In this document: positions 34,085 through 46,123 of the stretch, in pieces
Layout of the letters: each line of letters opens with the position of its first letter
Numbering within the stretch: position 1 is the first letter of the stretch
Source of the DNA: Dastarcus helophoroides
Lineage: Eukaryota > Arthropoda > Insecta > Coleoptera > Bothrideridae
NCBI GenBank assembly: GCA_028583605.1
Contig: CM053331.1
Span: 11,764,857 to 11,828,856, forward strand
DNA length: 64,000 bases
Direction: 5' to 3'
Program-made: the position numbers and the translations under genes
The notes under the pieces: model-generated
What the model was told of the DNA's origin: nothing
The model's database searches: none
The model's input: only the letters and a program-made list of their open reading frames with translations

Positions 34085-34524
34085 GACAAAGTATCGCTTA
34101 CTCAGGCAAAAGGTGGTTTACTTAATTGCAACGCGGTTAATTAAGTGAACATATGCAAAAGAATCCAGTATATTCAAGAACTTAGGGCAAATATACTCTG
34201 TAGATTTCGTAGAGAATACTTGGGGTAATTAGAACTGGTGAGTTGTCCAAAACGAGCTCGTCCAGTACAGTTGTGCGAGATTGTTCTTATCAGCAATGAC
34301 CTAGCAAACTTTTAGATTATTCAATTAGTCGAGTAACTGAAGTGTTTCCTGGGAAAGATAGAGTAGTCCGTTTAGTTCGAGTAGTTATTGTTCATGGGCA
34401 GTTGCTTCAGGCATCATATCCGATAAAGTGCCTTAATTCAAATGAAGAAGAGAAGAGGAATACTACGCTTGATGAAGAGACTTCAACATTAACGATGAAT
34501 GCGGGTATAATAGTGTTGGAGTAA
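34085..34524 (+). pseudogene. BEL/Pao remnant, part 2 (integrase C-terminus)
   Basis: RIQYIQELRANILCRFRREY-type sequence (34148-34215) is followed by TEVFPGKDRVVRLVRV (34333-34392), the conserved C-terminal end of BEL/Pao polyproteins ('W..A.V...FPGKDG..RVV.V'). Two frames are needed. Together with 32310-33090 this defines one element split by the LINE. Confidence 0.75.
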
Positions 34525-34529
34525 CCAAT

Positions 34530-35320
34530 GTCAATTGTCAATGTCAATTTTAACCCTGAAAGCAGATCACCCAACTCGAAAGATATGAAGTGACTGCATA
34601 AAAATAAAAAAGTTTTTCTTTATTAAATGCCGTGTCCCTTCTTGATTGAGTCATTTTTTGTTACTTTATACAAAACATTTCTCAGATGGGAGGATATCAG
34701 CGGCAGTTCTTGCGATGTTGCAGTAGTGAAGTTAGAAAAACAAGTGCATATGAGTGAAGGAGACAAAAGAAGAGAGAATAATTTTTCACTCTGATATTTA
34801 TCTTGTTTGACTAAAAGAAAGTCCTTTGGCCACCTATCCATTTTAGCCACTCTGAAGCTGCTTATAACAAGTCATTCGAATCATCGTAGACCGGATAACG
34901 AACAGTTATTGCTGGACACGACACATGTCCTAACTAGTTAACTATTTGGACTGATCTGTTAGGAAATTCCATTGTTAAGAAATATTTCCCAAACGAAAAC
35001 CTAACTGCTGACAAATGTTCTAAAATGATTTCTACTCTTTGAGCATTGAACATTAATTCAGTGTCTTCTTTTTATTTTTTATATTTCCTGTTTTACTTTT
35101 TGTCAGATCGTTAATTGTTTTCGTACACTTTTTACGTTAATTTGTACTTTAAGTTTTTAGGTTTTTTTTCAGGTAAATTCAATTTATTTCACACATAATC
35201 TAAGTGTATGGAAATACACCACAATTGGTGTATAATAACCCTTAAAGATTAATTCTCATAAATAATGTGATATTTTTACCATTGTACCGAAAAAAGTAGG
35301 TCTTCTTTAGATTTAACCTA
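34530..35320. other. Unassigned; possible LTR remnant near 34890-35150
   Basis: No gene. The stretch at 34980-35115 shares ordered words with 13870-14050, so an old dispersed repeat, conceivably the BEL/Pao 3' LTR, may lie here. The ends could not be set. Confidence 0.3.
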
Positions 35321-35518
35321 GACAGAAAGAGCAATACAGTTTTGGTCAAAAACGGTTTTTGATTAAAGATGTTCCATGTTACTACTTCCACATAAATTAA
35401 ATGTCGCACCCTTACTAATCACATGCTCTGCAGCTATAGGCTCGATACTCGAAAAGAGCAAATCATTTTTTTCTGAAACAAAACGTTTTTGACTAAAACT
35501 ATTTTTCTCTTTCTGTGT
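35321..35518. repeat. MITE of about 200 bp with 30-bp inverted ends
   Basis: ACAGAAAGAGCAATACAGTT (35322-35341), continuing TTGGTCAAAAACG, is mirrored by CGTTTTTGACTAAAACTATT, then TCTCTTTCTGT, ending at about 35517. There are a few mismatches and no ORF. I did not recognise a target duplication. Confidence 0.7.
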
Positions 35519-35986
35519 GAGTCAAGTCTTAGACTTGTTAGACTTATCTGGAGGGTGGTTATAATATAATAAACGTCTCTGTCTAGTTATGAAATGCGCT
35601 GAGAGCAAACTCTACTAGACTTTCCAAGTGCCAAAGTGGTATATTCAAGTTCGAAGTTCGATTTAAATAAAATAAATAAAAATCTAATAAGAAACTTCCA
35701 TCAAACTAGAATCAAGTAAAATATCAAATGCAAGATTAAAATTCTCAAGCATGCCTAGCTTACAATTTTTTGTTAAATTTTATTGTTAACTGAATTAGGT
35801 GATTGTTATCTATCCGTAAAGGAGGTTTCCTGACCCATTAGCCAAAATGAAATGTCATATGTAAAATCGAATTCTAAACATAAAATAAGAAATATTTTTT
35901 TATATACCGGGCTTTGTTTAGAAATAATAAAAAAGAGTAAAATTAGGGCAGCAATGATGCAGTAATGTTTATTATTATTTTAAAAT

Positions 35987-36140
35987 TCGAGGGTGGTCTG
36001 CAAGGTCCCCAGACCTTAACCCATGCCATTTTTATTTACGGGGCCACTTAACAACAGGATTAGTTTATGCTTGAGCCAATTAAGGCTAGTGAGCAAACAC
36101 AAGACGGAATTTTAAATTTAGTACATCATATTCATTGTAA
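35987..36140 (+). pseudogene. IS630/mariner-type transposase fragment
   Basis: One frame reads RGWSARSPDLNPCHFYLRGH, matching the 'WPPRSPDLNPxDFYLWG' block around the third catalytic acidic residue (here DLNPCH; the D of 'DF' has become H). A weak C-terminal continuation is readable to 36140. A very short relic. Confidence 0.55.
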
Positions 36141-36228
36141 GTTTTCCGGTAGTTTACAGTTCAATTGTTTTTCTTTAGTGTGGGATTTTTGACAACCCAC
36201 TATTATAGATTTGTATTTCAACTTTACT

Positions 36229-36475
36229 GTAGAAATACAAATCTTGTCCCCTGAAACCAAGAAAGATTAAAAAACACAACAAAGGTTGCTTTAACGCGTT
36301 TCCATGATGAGATACCGAGTATCTCTCTGAAGATTACAGATTGGCTATCGAAACGCGTTAGAGCAACCTTTGGTGTGTTTTTTTAATCTGTCTTGGTTTC
36401 AGGGGACAAGATTTGTATTTCAATTTTTGAAGATAACCAAGTACCAGTCGGTTCCACCAAAACTGCAAGTATAGT
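36229..36475. repeat. Foldback repeat family FB1, copy C, with hammerhead-like core
   Basis: The longest copy. The left arm starts GAAATACAAATCTTGTCCCC (36233-36252) and the right arm ends with the complement at about 36420, followed by the family flank AAGATAACCAAG...CCACCAAAAC. In the right arm, CTCT (36323-36326) sits directly before CTGAAGA (36327-36333) and AGAG (36360-36363) follows the U17 position, so stem I can close. GAAA is at 36350-36353 and ACGCGT at 36353-36358. Stem II is degraded in this copy. Confidence 0.85.
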
Positions 36476-36479
36476 GTTG

Positions 36480-38870
36480 TTATAGTTTTAATATCTTGTA
36501 TTAAAATTATTCATATAATAGATGAATCAATACTTTCTAAACGAAGCCCGATACGAAAAAAAAATTCTTTATCTTATGTGTAGGATTCAATTTTAGATGA
36601 GATATTTCATTTTGATTATCCCGGTACGAAACACCCTGACTATATAAAAATTATTTAATGATGAAGATGTCAGAATTAAATGCAAAAGTACATATTTCAG
36701 CAAGCCTTCAGGGATAGATCTTGCATAAGTCTGATTCTGACATACTTTATTACCTATCATATGAATGTTTTTAGCATTCGCCTTGCCGATTGTCACGATA
36801 GTGCTTTATTATTTTTAGCGCACCACTGATAACTATGCAACACTTCAGTGATAGATACATTTTATGTTTAGTTATAAGAAGCCTTTGTGGTTTATTAAAA
36901 AAAGACATAAGCAAAATCTCAAAATGATCGCAGCTGCATTTAGATTGAATGGAAATAATATGCAGAGTGAGTAATAACGTTAATTAAAGCAGGAGCTATT
37001 AAAATAGAAGATATTAAATGACAAGGACGCATTTTTGAATTTGCACATTTCACTGCCAAGTTAAGTCAACTTTTATGAAAAAGAATAAGAAAACGGAGAT
37101 TTTGATGTTTAGCTCCAAGGAAATGTAAACTAATCAGTTATATATCAATTTTTAATTAATGTAAGCCCCAAACGTCTTACAATAGTTTCCACATAAAATT
37201 CAAAAACTTACACACTGTTGTATTAGGATGATCAAAAGTGATAATAACATACAGGATATTTCATTTAAGAAAAAAAAGTTTTTTGAGTAACCAATTTTAA
37301 ACCAGCTTTCACAGTCAAAAATATTTTTATACGATGCACCTTCATGTGCCAATTATATTAAAGTTAGAAAGAAAATTGTAAGGCATGCTATAGACCAAGA
37401 ACACACTTATGATTCAACCTTAGGAAATTTCAGTCCTAAGTCATTTTAAAATTAATTTTGGATATACGTTATCAATAATGTTGTCATTTTATTGTTACAT
37501 TAATTTTTAGTGCTAATTTTATAGTTGTAAAGTAAAATTTTATAATAGAAATAAATGTCAAAACAATGATAGTACTGATTTTTTGCGCACCAATTTGCAC
37601 ATTTTATATTACTTAAAACAAAAGAGAAAATTTTTTACAACCCTCAAGTACAAACCGAATTAAAATAAAACCAAAAACTAAATGCTAGACCTACCTTAAC
37701 AATCATGCTCCACAAAATTAGTTCCAATCTCACAAAAACATTAACGAACAATTAGGCACTAATCAAACAAACCCTTAATACGACACTGTATACCTAAAGC
37801 AATAGGATGCTGCCATTATAATAACAGATACTTTTATAGTAAAGCATCAAGTGGGAGGCAAGTGCATAGAGGGGATCCTTGTTACAATATTCTTTAAGTG
37901 TAATATCATCTCCATTGCATCCGAATCCGAAGAACTGATTACCTTACAAAACCATTCTAAAATACCTCCGCCGTTATTACAGTTAAATGCTTCTGAAAGA
38001 AGCGCATTTTCGCGCTGCTGGAGTACCGCCGTTTAGCTGACATGAGATATTGATGCGACGATTGAATCGACTTTGATGGCTAACAGCACTTGCTTCACAA
38101 CTTGCTTCAAAGGTCTGTGTAGAGTGACAGAGATTCAGAGATTTAAAATTGAAATAACGCATTGTTTACTTAGTTTTAATGCATCTCAATTAAAATTCAT
38201 AATATTTGCATGCTAAAGTCAAACAAGTTTTATATCAACAGATATGGACAAACGCGTAGGAGAAAAATCTAGTACAGTAGAACGTCGTTGATCTGAAGTA
38301 ATTTGGATATGGAGTTGGAAGTTTTTTGTTGATGATAATTTACAGTTACGAAACGTTTAGCCAGTTACAACTTTGATACATCAGTGAAGAACTCGAAGAT
38401 TGAAAAGCTACATAAAGATGCAATAAAAATTACTGGTCCGTATTTCAAATAACTTGATAATGGAAGCGAAAAGGCAAAACGTCTAATCAAAAAACTTCTA
38501 TATTGTAAAGGATGAGATGTTTTTTTAACTTTTTAATTACTTTTCAAATAACGCCAAGAAATAATCAAAACGAAAATTTCAAATTTTACTTTTTTTCAAA
38601 AATCGCAAAAGCTGCAAGAAATATTTTTAATTTTTAGACGACTTATTACCAATCGCCAAATGATGCAATTTTGTCCTAGTTTGACCGATGCTGTATTTCT
38701 TAAATTTTGAGATTCCTGTAGTGAGAAGTGAATTGTTAGAGCCTGTATAGATTTTTATTTTATTGTTCACACATATATTGTAAGTTCTTCTTTCTAACAC
38801 ATTCATACAGGGTCTTTCCAAGTAAGATGTTAATACGTCAGACGCATAATCCTTGGGTCATTAATAGAAA
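36480..38870. other. Unassigned interval; possible pogo-type end at 38274
   Basis: No gene was recognised. CAGTAGAACGTCGTTGATCT at 38274-38293, after TA, resembles the pogo/Tigger TIR (CAGTAGAACCTCGATTATCC), but no partner end or transposase was seen. The minus frame 38627-38821 (LERRTYNICVNNKIKIYTG) has an unremarkable mix and was not identified. Confidence 0.3.
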
Positions 38871-38872
38871 TA

Positions 38873-39185
38873 TATTATGGTGGACATACTGAGTTAACGT
38901 GCTCTTCTGTCTAAACTTTCTTATCCTCTGTACCAATTTTCAATTCAGAAGAGTTTCGCCTCTGGTATGGTGGACATACTGAGTTACCGTGCTCTGATGT
39001 TTTGAAATTGACCTTTTCATTCTTTCATTCTTGCCTATTCCCTCATATTTCTCTTTTCATTTATTGTTTCTTTTCTTTGTTCCTGAAGAAGCCCCCTACG
39101 ATGGTGGGCGAAACGTCGAATACTTTTAGTAGTTCTTCAACACGGTCCAATCCCGGAACAAGTATATCCTGTAGTGACCTAAAAA
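38873..39185 (+). repeat. Penelope-like terminal repeat, copy 1
   Basis: Contains a partial duplication (GGTGGACATACTGAGTTA at about 38880 and 38969) linked by GAAGAGTTTCGCCTCTGGTA, then CTGAAGAAGCCCCCTACGAT and GGTGGGCGAAACGTCGAATA. The same order occurs at 56578-56885 (diverged) and, inverted, at 63155-63475. Blocks ending in a CGAAACGTC motif are typical of Penelope-like terminal repeats. The open frame 39002-39205 crossing it is incidental. Confidence 0.6.
39078..39122 (+). ncRNA. Hammerhead-ribozyme-like fold in the terminal repeat
   Basis: Stem I TGTTC (39078-39082) pairs with GAATA (39118-39122), with one G-U. The core CTGAAGA (39083-39089) fits CUGANGA. Stem II is GCCC (39091-39094) with GGGC (39106-39109). 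GAAA is at 39110-39113, palindromic stem III ACGT at 39113-39116, and C at the cleavage position 39117. One extra A (39090) lies between core and stem II, a departure from the consensus. Penelope-like elements are known to carry minimal hammerheads of this shape. Activity is not implied. Confidence 0.5.
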
Positions 39186-39729
39186 TTATATTTGTTAAAT
39201 CTTAGCATTTAATTCGAAAACAGCCTATATGAAAGCTAACCATTAACCACTATTTTTTCCACGACCAAATCTGAGGAAAGGAGGGCAAGCGATGAAAATA
39301 TCGATTAACCGCGTCTGTGACGAATAAATTTTTCAGTTAATCCTCGTTCAGATCATTGACGCTTTGCTCTACTGCAGAAGATAAGGTTATTGACAATGTT
39401 TTTATTAGCTTAATTAGAACTAGGAACAAGGAAGACGTAAAATCAACAATGGCAATGGCACTTGTTCGAGAGTTAGGTCCATACTGTTACTGGAGATAAC
39501 ATGACTACTGACGGACAATGTTATATTCAAGTGAGTACTACCAAATTATAAAATCGCTGCTAAAACCAGAAGCGCATTCCCCTTCCAACTTGGTTTTATA
39601 GCTTACACTCAAATTTTCTACTTTTCTTTTCGACATTTCAACTTTAAATGGAAGCCTTCCTAAACTTCAAACTTCCATGTATAATGTTGTCCATTTACTA
39701 ACGACGATACCCTTAACGGAACTGAAACT

Positions 39730-40860
39730 CGTTTTGAACATATCTAATTACTTCGGGGGAAATTAGTTTACACTCCTGTCTTATTCGTACTTTCAACTCC
39801 TCAATATTTGCAGGTTTGGTCTTAAAAACTTTGCTCTTCAAATACCCCCATGAGAAATAGTCCATAAGTGTTAAATCCAGAGACCTGGATGGCCATTCAA
39901 AAAGTCCTCTTCTACTAATCCATCTGCCTCGAAATACCTCATCCAGATATTCACCGACAGGTCTTGTTGAAACCAGATGCTTGTATTCGGGACATTGGCT
40001 TCGACCGGATCAGGAAACAAAATAGCTAAATCAGGAATTATCTCTTCCTGCAAGAATTCTAAATATCCTGCCCCATAAAGACTTCCTTGGAAAAAAATTG
40101 GTCCTATAACTCAATCACCAACAATTCCTGCCCAAACATTGGCTTTCTCTGGATGTTGAGTGTGGTCTTCCTCATCCAGTGTAGATTGTTGTCTGCCCAT
40201 TAACGACAATTTTGACTATTTAGTTCACCATTTAACATAAACATTGATTCATCTAAAAGCGGAATATTTTCTATTCTTAGAAGATTTCTGTCCAGTTAAT
40301 CCGTAATTTGTTCGCAAAACTAAAGTCTTCTATCCGGATCATCTTCTAAAAGTTTATGTAGAATTGTCATTTTATAAGGATACAATTTTTGCATTTTCAG
40401 AATTCTTGCAACTGAAGACAGGCTAATTTCGAGTTCCCAAACTATCTGACAAGTGAGGACATGACGATTTTCTTGGACAGAGAAAGTTACATTAATTTTG
40501 ACATCTTCATTGCGCTCATTCTGATGGGGATTACTTATTTTTATTAAATGCCCATTTTCCCGAAACGGTTTTTTATACTTGCTTAAGGTACTTTGCGATA
40601 TGAATGGTAAATCAGGATACTTCTATCTAAATAAACGAATAATTTTATTTTGTGTTCTTGTTCTATCTCCGTGCCAATCCTTATTAAAATTTTAATCTTG
40701 TGGATTTTAGTTAAATACGGCATTTTGGTCGATTTTTTAATAAATGATGTTTCTCACTAAACGAAAAATTAATAGCCTCTTCGATCAATACGAAACTACT
40801 CTTCTTATTTGTTTTTTTTTTATAAGATTGTGTTAAGACGTCAACCCACTCAAAAATGTC
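39730..40860 (-). pseudogene. IS630/mariner-superfamily transposase relic
   Basis: Minus-strand fragments over about 1.1 kb, from the N-terminal side at about 40850: SPSE/NE-rich helix-turn-helix remnants; a WADNNLHWMR/TLDEEDHTQHPEKANVWAGI segment ('NVWAGI.GD.IIGP.FF'); GAGYLEFLQEEIIPDLAILF; then WFQQDLSVNIWMRYFEADGL (40020-39871; 'WFQQDGA..H....VR..L', with catalytic D retained as QQD). 'WPSRSPDL' has become GHPGLWI. This is a common arthropod DDE transposase type. Multiple stops and frameshifts; TIRs not recognised. Confidence 0.75.
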
Positions 40861-40914
40861 AAACGAATACGTTCTGATACGCAATTTTTAAACCTTGTAT
40901 CAAATTGAATCAAA

Positions 40915-42725
40915 TTAGTTAGATTAGATTAGGTTAAATATGGGTCGTTTCGTGTTTCTCTTCGTCCACCCCGCACCTCGACCTATGGAGATTTGTACCT
41001 ACCCTGATCTATGAAGTTCCCAGGTTCAAACCCTTGTAGAAGTTTATTATGGACCTGGGATTAAGATTTTTCACATCTGAGGGGTCTAAGGACGCCCATC
41101 CAAGTTAGACATGCCTTTTGGGTGCAAGCGCACTCGCATAGGACATGTTCTTCAATCTCCATAGCTACTGCGCAAAGGCGACATAGGTTTGTTTGAGCCT
41201 GACCCATTTTATTGAGGTGGTACCTCATAGGGCAATGTCCTGTTAAGAGGCCGGTTAGGATCCTCAATTCGGATTTGCTGAGTTCTAAGTAGACCTTTGT
41301 CTTTTCAGGCGTTCCAGATATGAATTATTTCGCTTGCACTGGTTATAATCTCCAGTGAGAGATTCTTGACTTTGTTTCCCATTTTTTGACCTCATTGTTG
41401 ATTTGACTTTTAGAAAAACCAAAAGCCGGTGCAGGTCCAAGAAATGATGATGCAGATCCTTCTCTAGCGAGTTGGTCCGATGCTTCATTGCCTTGTATTC
41501 CTTTGAGCCCTGGTACCCACTTCAGGTTGATCCTGTTGTGTTTAGCCAGTTACTTTAACGTTTGTTGACAGTCCCAAACTAGTTTGGATTTGACAAGGCA
41601 GCTGCTGAGAGCCTTTATTGCCGCTTAACTCTCAGAGTTAATGTAGATCTTTGTTCCTTTCAGGCTTCTTCGAAGACACTCGTAAACGCAGAGTTCTATT
41701 GCATGTATTTCAATTTAAAAGACAGTTGGGTCTTTTCCCAATGCTTTAGAAAACCTATAGTTAGGGCCATAAATTCCCACTCCAGTCCCATGTGCTGTCT
41801 TTGTTGCATCTGTAAACCAGATGGATAATTTGTGTTTTTCTTCAGGTACTGATTAAGCCTCAGTGTGACTATCTAAGTCCACCTCAAAGTAATGATCAAA
41901 TTCGTATCTGGGTTGCATGTAATCAACCGATTTTGCTAAAATCACCGGGCTACATTCCTTTAGGATTCCCATGTGACCAACGAAGTCTCCTTCTTTAAAT
42001 TGTTTTATTTGCAGTAATATTGAGGCTCCTTTGATCACTTTCCTTTTCACTAAAAGGTGGAGAGGAGTTAGACCTAGCATTGCCTTCATTGCTGCTGTTG
42101 GGTAGGCGTTCATTGCGCCTGTTATGCCCAGGCATGCATACCTTTGAACTATGTTTAGTTGGTTTTGTGCTGTCTTTTTCATTATTTTTGGCCACCATAT
42201 TATAGAAGCGTATGCAATCAGGGATGTTATTATCATCCTATATAACCAATAGATCATTTTCGGTTTGGGGTCTGCCCCAGGTTTTGCTGAACAATCTGCG
42301 GCATATCCAGAACGCTGTCGTGGTTCGCTTGATTATTCTAGTCAAATCAGGATTCCAGGTGAGCTTTTGGTCTAGGACTATTCCTAGATATTAAGTCACA
42401 CTTGAGAAGTTGAGTTGGACTCCATTTATAATGGGAGCTGTTAGATTTAGCTTTTTTCTGTTCGTGAAAGGAATTTTAATTGTTTTATTTGGGTTTACCC
42501 CTAACCCTTGGTTTGAACACTAGCTGATAATGACAGTAATATCATCTGCATAACCTATTGCTTTAACGCCCGAGTAATGCAGTTTATTTAGGAGGTCATC
42601 AACCACGATGGACCACAGCAGTGGAGATAAAACAGCTGCTTGGGGACAACCCCTTGCTGCGCTTACTGTGACTGAATCACTGCCTAAGATTGCTTTGATC
42701 CGGCTACCATCTAACGAATTAGTTA
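40915..42725 (-). mobile_element. RNase H-bearing LINE, copy 2 (minus, 5'-truncated)
   Basis: From the right: RT palm (SRIKAILGSDSVTVSAARGC, then QAAVLSPLLWSIVVDDLLNK, then GYADDITVII at about 42565-42535), the thumb frame 42257-41853 (YASIIWWPKIMKKTAQNQL, GITGAMNAYPTAAMKAMLGL), degraded RNase H (about 41830-41620), then a C-terminal zinc-binding segment (TNLCRLCAVAMEIEEHVLCE, 41267-41061, the 'CxxC...H...C' tail), a 3' UTR, and a GATTA-like end near 40920. This is the best-preserved member of the family also seen at 14108-15433. It fits the I/R1/LOA group. Frameshifted, with no intact ORF. Confidence 0.85.
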
Positions 42726-42729
42726 CTAA

Positions 42730-45190
42730 ATTTGTAAATACCTTTTAAATGACAAGGAATAAAAAATTGAAATTTGGTACGCATGTGTAACTTTATGTAT
42801 CCTTTAAGAATGGTCAAGAAAAAAATAGGGTTGCTATTTAAAAAAAGTGTCAATGGCATCATATCTTAAATTTGAGACATGCTGTATCAAATTTTCTTAC
42901 ATCAAAAAGAGACAAATTTAAATATTAATCGACATATTCCTGAAAAAAACTATCTTTGATTTACTGAATTTATTTTAAGTTACAGGCTAGCACTGTATAT
43001 GCGACATGGCCATATTTACATTAAAAATAATATTTCTGACTATACGTGTATTCATAGAGAATACAAAATATAACAGGTATATACAGTTACATGCAAAAAA
43101 GCCTGCAATCTTAGTTTTCTGGTATATTATCTTGTGAGTTCTATTGTCGCAAGGCAACTACCTTAAATTCGAAAAATTAGCTTTTTATCCCTATTCTCTT
43201 AAAATGTTTCGTATTCTCTATTACCAAAGGTTTATGATTAAACTGGAAAATGTGACCACATTTTTATTCTAAATATTGAGCTTTTTTCTATTAATACTAA
43301 ATATATTTTTTTAAATCCCAGTTTTTCTTAAAACCATGATTTATTTTTAATAATTCCGAGTTTGGGCTTGAAATTCGTATATTCTTTTGAGCTTTGACTG
43401 TTAGCTGATAATTTTCCTTTAAATATTTACAGTAAGTTTACTAAACCAGATGTATACTAGTTCGGTAGTACATAGTATCAAACTAAACAATTTCTCACTG
43501 ATGGAGATGACAAGAAAGAAACATTATTATTTTCCCAAGTTTAGAATCGAGAATTCATAATCAATTTTAAAAATGGAATCATTAAACAGACGGAGAAACC
43601 AGCATCTTCAAGCAATCCCAAGAATATCTGAAATTTAATAATGATGCAACCGACAACAAATACATGGGATTTCTGAAGCACATTGTCAAAAGTCAGAAAA
43701 TCTGAAAATTATACGGGCGTCAACAAAGGAGAATTTTATGAATGTGGGTTAGGCAGGCGATTCCAAGCATCTAAAAATTTGACGAAAAACAGAAATTTTG
43801 ACAATAAATAGAAAAACCCTGGCATTTCATCTCTTTCAGGCCACCTTAGAAATTGACAAATTTAAAGCGAGATTAATCATTTAGATTTAGAAGATATTGG
43901 AATTAACTGCCACCAATGCGATAAAAAGATGACCAGTTAAATTAACAACATCTATTACTGTTAGTTTCTTCGCTCATCACTTATCAAAACCTTCAAAATA
44001 ATCGAATGAAATTAAATGCAGAATGTAACATTGTGCAATTTAATTCAGGGTGGAAGAAACTATAAATTTCGCTAAATCTAATTTTCTTCAGACGTTCATT
44101 CGCAAACTGATGGAATCGCTATTTGCATCGTATGCTATTATTCATAGCAATAATTTATGTCTTGTCAAAGCATAGGGTCAAAAGTAGCTGTTAATGCTAA
44201 TGTGTCTCCTCATCGCTCAAATGCTAGCAAAAATGATGCTCATACTCATCCTTGGACTACATTATTTGAATTTACATCACATTTGGCTTGCCGCATTACT
44301 TAAGAAAATTGCTGTTAATGGTACCGTCTAATTACTAGCTTATAACGGTAGTTATTAACTTTTTTCTAAACGCTCAAATCATTGCCATGTTTAATGCATA
44401 TATGGGTGCAAACACTTTAAAACCATTACCCTTAGGTAATTATTTGAATTTACGAGCCAGTAGACGATAAAAATATGACACTTTACCGGATAAAGTTAAA
44501 TAACCTATAGTTTCAAAGAAGTTTAAGATTTATTAATTGCAAATAAAGTTATCAATGGTTTCATATTCACCCCAATTGCCAACCACGATCATCGATTATG
44601 GTAAGATCAATTATATCGACCAATGCGTAAAACTCAACTTTCTACCATAAAGTTAGTTATATCTAATGTAATGTTGCTCCAAAATCTCGACTTTAAATTT
44701 CCACTTTTTTAAAGATAAAAAATTGTCATTAATCTTGACCTACAAAATGCTAATTTTAATTTTCTTCACAAAATTTTGATTTTTAAAGTAAACGTTCTTT
44801 TCGTTGGATTTTTCTTCACATTTATTTTCAAGCAATTGATATTTTGACATTAAACTTCAAATGTTCAACTTTTTAATAACATTTCAAATTCAAAGCGAAA
44901 ATTTTGATTTTCTTTAAATTCAATTTCTGAAATTTAAATCTAAACTGTAATTGTTACCCTTTTTATTATATGTTTTTTATTAACTCACTTTCTTGTCTGT
45001 AATTGAAATTGACGTTTGACATTGATATGCGTCTCTGGCAGTCTGTACAAAAGCAATCGCCTTTAACATCACGATGAGCTAGAGACTTAAAACTTTAACC
45101 ATAACTCAGAACTGGATAACAATTCAATATTTTAATCCAATCATAGCAGTTATTTCGTAAATAAAAAATGTGAAAACCAGCCTTAACTTT
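42730..45190. other. Unassigned interval with a short T-rich repeat block
   Basis: No gene. From about 44680 to 44940 the words ATCTCGACTTTAAATTTCCA and AAATTTTGATTTTTAAAG resemble the T-rich phrase family. The rest shows nothing recognisable. Confidence 0.35.
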
Positions 45191-45194
45191 AAGT

Positions 45195-45357
45195 TTGGTG
45201 AAACGGACTGGTCCTTGGTTATCTTCAAAAATTGAAATACTGAACTTGTCCTCTGAAACCAAGAGAGATTAACAAACATAACAAAGGTTACTCTAGAGCA
45301 ATCCTTGTTGTTTTTTTAATCTTTCTTGGTTTCAGGGGACAAGTTCTGTATTTCAAA
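45195..45357. repeat. Foldback repeat family FB1, copy D (inverted, short loop)
   Basis: This copy is in the opposite orientation to the others: the asymmetric flank (GGTGAAACGGACTGGTCCTT at about 45197-45216, then TTATCTTCAAAAATTGAAAT) lies on the left. Arms AACTTGTCCTCTGAAACCAA (45243-45262) and the complement near 45328-45347 enclose a loop reduced to a few bases (CTCTAGAGC). The hammerhead-like core is missing, as in copy A. Confidence 0.8.
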
Positions 45358-45898
45358 CATAACCTAAAATTAACATAACCTACACACAAATATAATCTCA
45401 AATACCAACATATCCTAAAAACCAGTTTCAGCTAGTTCCGAATCCCCAACTACTAAACGATAACACAATTTTTATAAGATCTCCGCATTAAATGGTAGAA
45501 TATTCAACGAGCTAGTATCCATCTGTCACTGCCAATCAACAGTATTGGGCAACATTCTGGGGGTTATTTTGAACGGTTATGCGGTACTTTGTATTGCCAT
45601 TTCTGACATATTATTGTCACTGTATGTCACTACTGTCACAGGAAAATTCACTATATTTTTCGAAATAGAGGACAATTCTTCTCAAACATTATCTGCTGGT
45701 AAATTTAGTAATTTTGCATCCCTTTCCGTTGATCTTTGATAAAGTTTTGATTTTCTACGTTTGCTCATTTTATCCGCTGAAAAATATGAAAAAATGAAAT
45801 ATATGAAAAGAATAGAAACCAATAATTTACACCTTGATGAAAGTGTCACCAAAGATAAAGTGTCAATTAATCAGTAAAGTCACACGTAAAGAGCAGAT

Positions 45899-46123
45899 AT
45901 ATTGTCAAACGATTGCAAGAAAAAGATTGTTTTTATGTAAATGCAGATAAAAGTAATAATGCTATCATTCTTGATAAAAAGGACTATTACGAACGGCTTG
46001 ACAAACTCATTAGTAATGACTCTATCAAAAATTACAGAAGAATGTTAAATGCGCTGAAAAAAGTACTTGACAAAGGTAACAAGCTGATTACCCCACTTTT
46101 AAAAAACCTTTCATGTATTCAAC
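45899..46123 (+). pseudogene. Penelope-like element, N-terminal piece
   Basis: CFYVNADKSNNAIILDKKDY, then YERLDKLISNDSIKNYRRML and NLSCIQP. In Penelope-like polyproteins this region ('FYV..ADKGNA.VV..K.DY') precedes the RT fingers. The reading stops at a LINE insertion and continues at 46687. Confidence 0.7.

Noticed and set aside
38274..38305. Pogo/Tigger-like terminal repeat after TA
   Set aside because: No matching second end or transposase was seen, so it is only mentioned within the unassigned interval.
39002..39205. 67-aa plus frame with a possible N-terminal hydrophobic segment
   Set aside because: It runs through the Penelope-like terminal repeat; the antisense-related copy at 63152-63430 shows a similar frame only because the repeat is the same.
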